A stretch of 64,000 nucleotides of DNA from Nectonema munidae. Its lineage: Eukaryota > Nematomorpha > Nectonematoida > Nectonematidae. Location: assembly GCA_030549495.1 (NCBI GenBank), contig JAUIRK010000691.1:1-64000 (forward strand), given 5' to 3'. Position numbers and translations under genes: made by a program. Of this stretch, positions 59,787 to 64,000 are shown piece by piece. How positions within the stretch are numbered: position 1 is the stretch's first letter; every line of letters begins with the position of its first letter. The notes under the pieces were generated by a model. That model ran no database searches and was not told where the DNA came from. It saw only the letters and a program-made list of their open reading frames with translations.

Positions 59787-59957
59787 AAGGTAATATGGTT
59801 TTTTACGTTTTAAAATGTCATAGTTAAAGAAAACTGTTGAAAATTAATATTTATTTTTACTTTTTATGGGTCAGTAGTATAGGTCAGTATAATGTTTTTC
59901 TAATAAATTTAAAATTATTTTTGAAGTGAAAATTGTCGATCGAATGTACGAGTTTTG
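59787..59957 (+). repeat. Direct repeat right of the RT LINE
   Basis: About 170 bp nearly identical to 56783-56955, same orientation. Followed by GTCAACTTTTATTTAGTTT, which also occurs at 57042 after the first copy. Confidence 0.85.
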
Positions 59958-60014
59958 TTGGATAATCGTAGTCAACTTTTATTTAGTTTAGATACAACCT
60001 TTCTAATTTTTAAC

Positions 60015-60245
60015 GAAGGGCATTCGTTATATTTATACCGACAGTGTGCGAAGAATAAATCACATTATTGATTCTATCACGCTTGTTATTGATTTTAGCG
60101 CATAACTATGCGAAGAAAGATTAATACATGTTGCATTACGCGTTTGTGAGCGCAGGGAATTCTTATCTCGCATACGCTTCACCACATCTTTAGCACGCGT
60201 GTGTGGTTTATTTTATCGGGCTGGTGTACGCTTAGTTTATTTTTA
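60015..60245 (+). repeat. Dispersed repeat R1, copy 2
   Basis: Inverse of 11100-11325. Begins AACGAAGGGCATTCGTT and ends near GTACGCTTAGTTTATTTTT. Confidence 0.65.
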
Positions 60246-61020
60246 TTGTTCCTAGCTTAAATTTTAGTCAAATATTAAAAGGCTTATAACTTTCGCATTT
60301 CTCAACAAAATGCATTATGCGATATACCAAATTAAAGCATTTTTTATGGGCTTTCAGAATACATTACTTATATCATAAATACTTGAGAAATACCATTTTA
60401 TTGTTTTTATATTCCATGGGCTTCATTACCCTAATTAGTAGATGAGGGATGCATATTTTTTATATTTGGAAATTTTAAACTAAAGCTTGTTAAATTTTGA
60501 CAAATTTTCACCTTTAATTTGTAACAATTTCCAAGACAATTATAAAACCACTCTACTATCAGAACCTAAATTTATTTGTAGATTTTTAGAAAATCTTTTT
60601 AGTTTTCGGTTTTTTATAAATTAACCTTCGTTTTTTACTTATAACTTTTGAATTAGTTCTCCAAAATTTAAGTACGGGTTTGATTTACACTTTGATTCCT
60701 CGAAAAAAAATATCTTTTAGATAAATATTATTTTTATTATTGTTTACTGCATATAAATTTCTAAAAATAAGATAAATAGATCAAAATATGTGTTTTAATC
60801 AATTTTTCTCAATAAGTAACCTCATGAATTTATATTGTTTTTTTAATAAATTTTTCCCTTACAATACCCTAAATTTATTTCTATATTTTTACAAAATAAT
60901 TATAATTTTCTAATCTATCACACGTGCGCATACACACACATTAAAGAAATATTATTTTTGTATGAAGTTTTCGGAAACTTTTCTCTAAAAAAATGGGAAA
61001 AATTTACTTTTTTATTTTTT
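60246..61020. other. Unannotated AT-rich stretch
   Basis: No gene recognised; lies between repeats R1 and R2. Confidence 0.4.
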
Positions 61021-61021
61021 T

Positions 61022-61155
61022 TACAATGAACACACCACAATTAATACTCGAGATTATACTTGCATTGTAAGCTCTCAATCGCACCATAACTGCACGATTT
61101 TATGAAGTCAAATTATCTTGTTTGTAATTCTGATTGCATCAACCTTCTAGCTCAG
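61022..61155 (+). repeat. Dispersed repeat R2, copy 2
   Basis: Inverse of 34189-34325, about 135 bp, clear by eye along the whole length. Confidence 0.75.
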
Positions 61156-61232
61156 TAATATATTTGAAGAAATATTTTTTCAGTATAAAGAGTTTAAGAA
61201 ACTCTTCTCTATTATTTAATGATATATTCTCC

Positions 61233-61936
61233 TAACCTGTACGGTTGAACGCGGGTAGACAACTTGAGTGTTATCTCCAACCTGTATACTACGATGATTC
61301 ATCTCCAACCTGTTTACTACGATGATTCATCTCCAACCTGTTTACTACGATGATTCATCTCCAACCTGTATTCTACGATGATTCATCTCCCACCTGTATT
61401 CTACGATGTTTCATCTCCAACCTGTATACTACGATGATTCATCTCCAACCTGTATACTACGATGATTCATCTCCAACCTATCAGTTCATATTTTGCTAGA
61501 TGTAAGATTTGATATACCTCATTCAGGGAGAGGATGTTAGATAAGTTATTAACTATATTTTTGTATTTTTTTCACGATATTAAATAATATATTTTATCAA
61601 TTAATCAAAATAAAATTCTGTAATCAAAGAATCGAAAAATATAAAATCAAAAAATATGAAACTTTCTGTTCATATTTTCCTATCTCATACAATGTTACAA
61701 AAGTTATTACCTTTAGTTTGCAATTTGCACGATTTTAAATATTATATTTGTCAAATAATCAAAGAATCGAAAAATGTTCAAATGAAAAAATATTTATTCT
61801 TTTTAAATATATCGTTGACTCCCCTTACTTTTAGTTTCGTATGTGCATAATTTGATAAAAATTAATTATTAAAGACTAGGTTTATCTTTCTATTTTAAAA
61901 CTCAAGTTGTCTACCCGCGTTCAACCGTACAGGTTA
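61233..61936. mobile_element. 700-bp MITE with perfect 34-bp inverted ends and TA duplication
   Basis: Ends 61235-61268 and 61901-61934 are exact inverses over 34 bp, starting ACCTGTACGGTTGAACGC, flanked by TA on both sides. Just inside the left end is a 28-bp minisatellite. The rest is AT-rich without coding potential. TA target suggests Tc1/mariner-type mobilisation. Perfect ends suggest recent activity. Confidence 0.93.
61272..61482 (+). repeat. 28-bp minisatellite inside the MITE
   Basis: About 7.5 copies of a unit containing CATCTCCAACCTGTATACTA then CGATGATT, with T/A variation in GTATACT/GTTTACT/GTATTCT. The AACCTGTA word also begins the element's own inverted end. Confidence 0.95.
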
Positions 61937-62289
61937 TAGATATATTATATATACCTTTATCAATGAAGCACTTATCTATTAGCATAATAAAGTATACACC
62001 ACACGTAAAATCACTAGTGAAAAATAGTGAGGCATTTACAAAACGTGCATATGCATACAACAGTAATTATTAGGGGGAATAAAGTCAATAAAGTCAATTT
62101 TTTTTAAAAGTCTTCAAAGTTGTTAAAAACAAATATTTTTGATTATTATATGTTTTTCTAATACAAAAGAAAATTTTTTAAGTCAATAAAGTAAATTATA
62201 TTTTCTTTTAATGTCAATAATTTTTTTTTATGTCAATATTTTTTCAAACCTTTTTTTTTAAGTTTTTTAATTGTTCGTGTTCCTTATTT

Positions 62290-63560
62290 AATTAAAAATC
62301 TCAATGCCAAAAACTGTTTTGAGAAAATTTACTAAAATAAACTTAATTATTCAAAAATATCCTAAAGAATTTACTTTTTTTTCTGAAAGAAAGTTACTCT
62401 GTAAACTATGCAATGTAGTTGTTAAGCATGAAAAAAACTTTTTTGTTGAACATCATAGAAAAGGAAAAAAACATCAGCTTAGTTAACCAAGTAAGTCAAA
62501 GAGCAATCCTATTTCCACTTACTTGGAACCAATATTAATAAAACATTTTCAAAAAACTTAGTCAAATCTTTTCTCGAAGCAAACATACCTCTACACAAAC
62601 TATCTCATCCATCAATGAAATTTTTTTTACCAGTTTAGGATACATATTACCACCTGTTTCTTCTAGTAAAGATCTTGCTGAAGATATGTTAGAAAACATC
62701 AGAAAAAAAATTATGGGTAAAAATGTTTTTTTGATGATTGATGAAAGTGAAATTCAAGAAAAAACGTTTATAAATATTTTAATTGGTTCAACTGATGAGC
62801 CAGAAAACATATATTATTGATATTGCAAGTAGAAAATAATTGAAAATCATTTGACATCGAAAAGTTTAGTTTTGCTGGCAGATGACACTTTAAAAAAGTG
62901 AAGTAGAAAAAAGTAAATTTTTGTTGTTACTGACGGCTGCAGCAAAATATAACGTAGCTGGTGGAAAAATATTAAAATCAATTTATTTTAATTTATTTCA
63001 TGTAACGTGTTTGACCTCACTGTTAAAAATAAGAAAAGAAAATTTGCTTTTGAAATTATCGGATACCCTCCAGCTCCAATTGTTACAAGGTGGGCCAGTT
63101 GGTTGAATGCTGCTTCTTACTACTGCGACCACTTACCAAAAGTGAAAGAAATCGTGAATAATTTTGAAAGCAAAAATGGAGTTTTGGTTAAAAAAGCAAA
63201 AGAGAGCGTCAGTTGTTCAAAGTTACATGAACAGCTGGTTAACATAAAACAAAACTATATCCAGTTGGCGCAGCTTGTTGAAAAAATTGAATCGACTAAT
63301 TTTAGCATTAAAAATGCCTAAAACTTTTTTATTCTATCAAGTTTGATCAAGATGATTGTGGAATCAAAAACTATTTGAACAAAAGATTTGAAAACAACGA
63401 CATTAAAGATATTATAGAACTGAAAAAGCAAGATATATCTCCTAGTATTTATGCAGAAATGCCAAGCTACAACTTGTTCAGTAGAGAAGTCTTTTTCTAT
63501 GCTAAAAAAACTTCTAGCAAAAGATAGAAACTTTTCATCTTCTAATATTTTTTAATTATT
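62290..63560 (+). mobile_element. Decayed hAT transposase with BED-like finger (CGGBP1-like group)
   Basis: Starts MPKTVLRKFTKINLIIQ (62304), then LLCKLCNVVVKHEKN and a HHRKGKKH, a BED-like finger. Later DESEIQEKTFINILIG, YPPAPIVTRWASWLNAAS with YYCDHLPKVKEIVNNF, and near the end CSVEKSFSMLKKLLAKD, the C-terminal hAT dimerisation motif. The N-terminal finger resembles the CGGBP1-like hAT group. Multiple stops and frameshifts; no ends identified. Confidence 0.75.
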
Positions 63561-64000
63561 TTCTTGTATATTTTAATTCTTCTGTATAATAAAGCTAAAA
63601 TTTTTTATTGAAATTTTTCACTTATGTCACTTATTTTACTAACGTATTGCGTTTATCTCTGTTGTGCTTTTAAGCTGTAGATTTTTAGTATGAACATTTT
63701 ATTTATTAACAAGAAAGAAAAACAAAAAAATATATTTTTGTACATACTTTATTTTGAGCCGCTTACTTCTTCCAAACTTTTTGTGCAACTTTAAAAGAAA
63801 TTTGTAGATCTCTTCTTTGTCCGAATCAATAGCGAGTAAGAAAAGATTTTAGAGTTATTAGGGCTTATCAGTTTGGCTAAGAGGACGACCAGGGCTTTTA
63901 CGCTTGCTATTTCATATGATTTTGTTTGGCACGATTATAATTTTTTTGGGAGTCTTTATTTTATTTTGCGTGCAAGTGATATCACAGAAGACGTACCAGT
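63561..64000. other. Unannotated right edge
   Basis: No gene or repeat recognised; the last 250 bp are less AT-rich, so an exon of a gene beyond the window cannot be excluded. Confidence 0.35.

Noticed and set aside
56783-59957. Direct repeats around a reverse transcriptase, considered as an LTR element
   Set aside because: The enclosed RT with C-terminal zinc motif is of non-LTR type, with no gag, protease or integrase, and the repeats lack LTR end features.

Overview
The window looks like nuclear DNA of an invertebrate animal: AT-rich, dense with decayed transposons, with spliced GT-AG introns and no bacterial gene layout. The species cannot be fixed from sequence alone. Two copies of a repetitive coding family that I associate mainly with arthropod genomes point that way, but a satellite carrying TTAGGG-like motifs does not fit the TTAGG telomeres usual in insects.

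The only host gene I can support is on the minus strand and fills most of the first 47.5 kb. It is the RED/IK spliceosomal protein. I assembled 11 coding exons (47457 down to 126) whose splice sites and codon phases fit together: 1,706 coding nt, 568 residues plus a missing N-terminal start exon. Exons are 83-268 bp and several are clearly GC-richer than the introns. Introns run from about 0.6 to 10.6 kb and are packed with mobile DNA. A polyadenylation signal lies about 45 bp past the stop.

Intron contents in gene order (right to left). Intron 1 (47.3-41.1 kb): a nearly whole piggyBac with TTAA ends plus a decayed one. Introns 2-4: no recognisable genes. Intron 5 (35.2-25.5 kb): an RTE-like LINE, two hAT remnants, and a piggyBac remnant with a short hAT MITE inserted in it. 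Intron 6 (25.4-14.8 kb): a piggyBac fragment, a TA-flanked MITE, and a 7.4 kb satellite of about 59 monomers (126 bp) containing telomere-like motifs, ending some 30 bp from the splice acceptor. Intron 7: an element of the 'GERFHQDI-like' repetitive family. Introns 9 and 10: piggyBac remnants, tRNA-like SINEs, a LINE tail and a LINE RT fragment.

From 47.5 to 64 kb there is no host gene I can defend. This part holds piggyBac and hAT fragments, a 120-bp piggyBac MITE, degenerate ~150-bp repeats, a hairpin, two LINEs head to head (ORF1-endonuclease on minus, RT-RNase H on plus), a 700-bp MITE with perfect 34-bp inverted ends, and a hAT remnant.

The most interesting items are the satellite-loaded intron with repeated sense-strand AATAAA and GTAAGT motifs, the conserved architecture of near-terminal palindromes in unrelated piggyBac families, and the reconstruction of RED without its namesake dipeptide repeats. 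I did not find evidence for a new multi-gene system.
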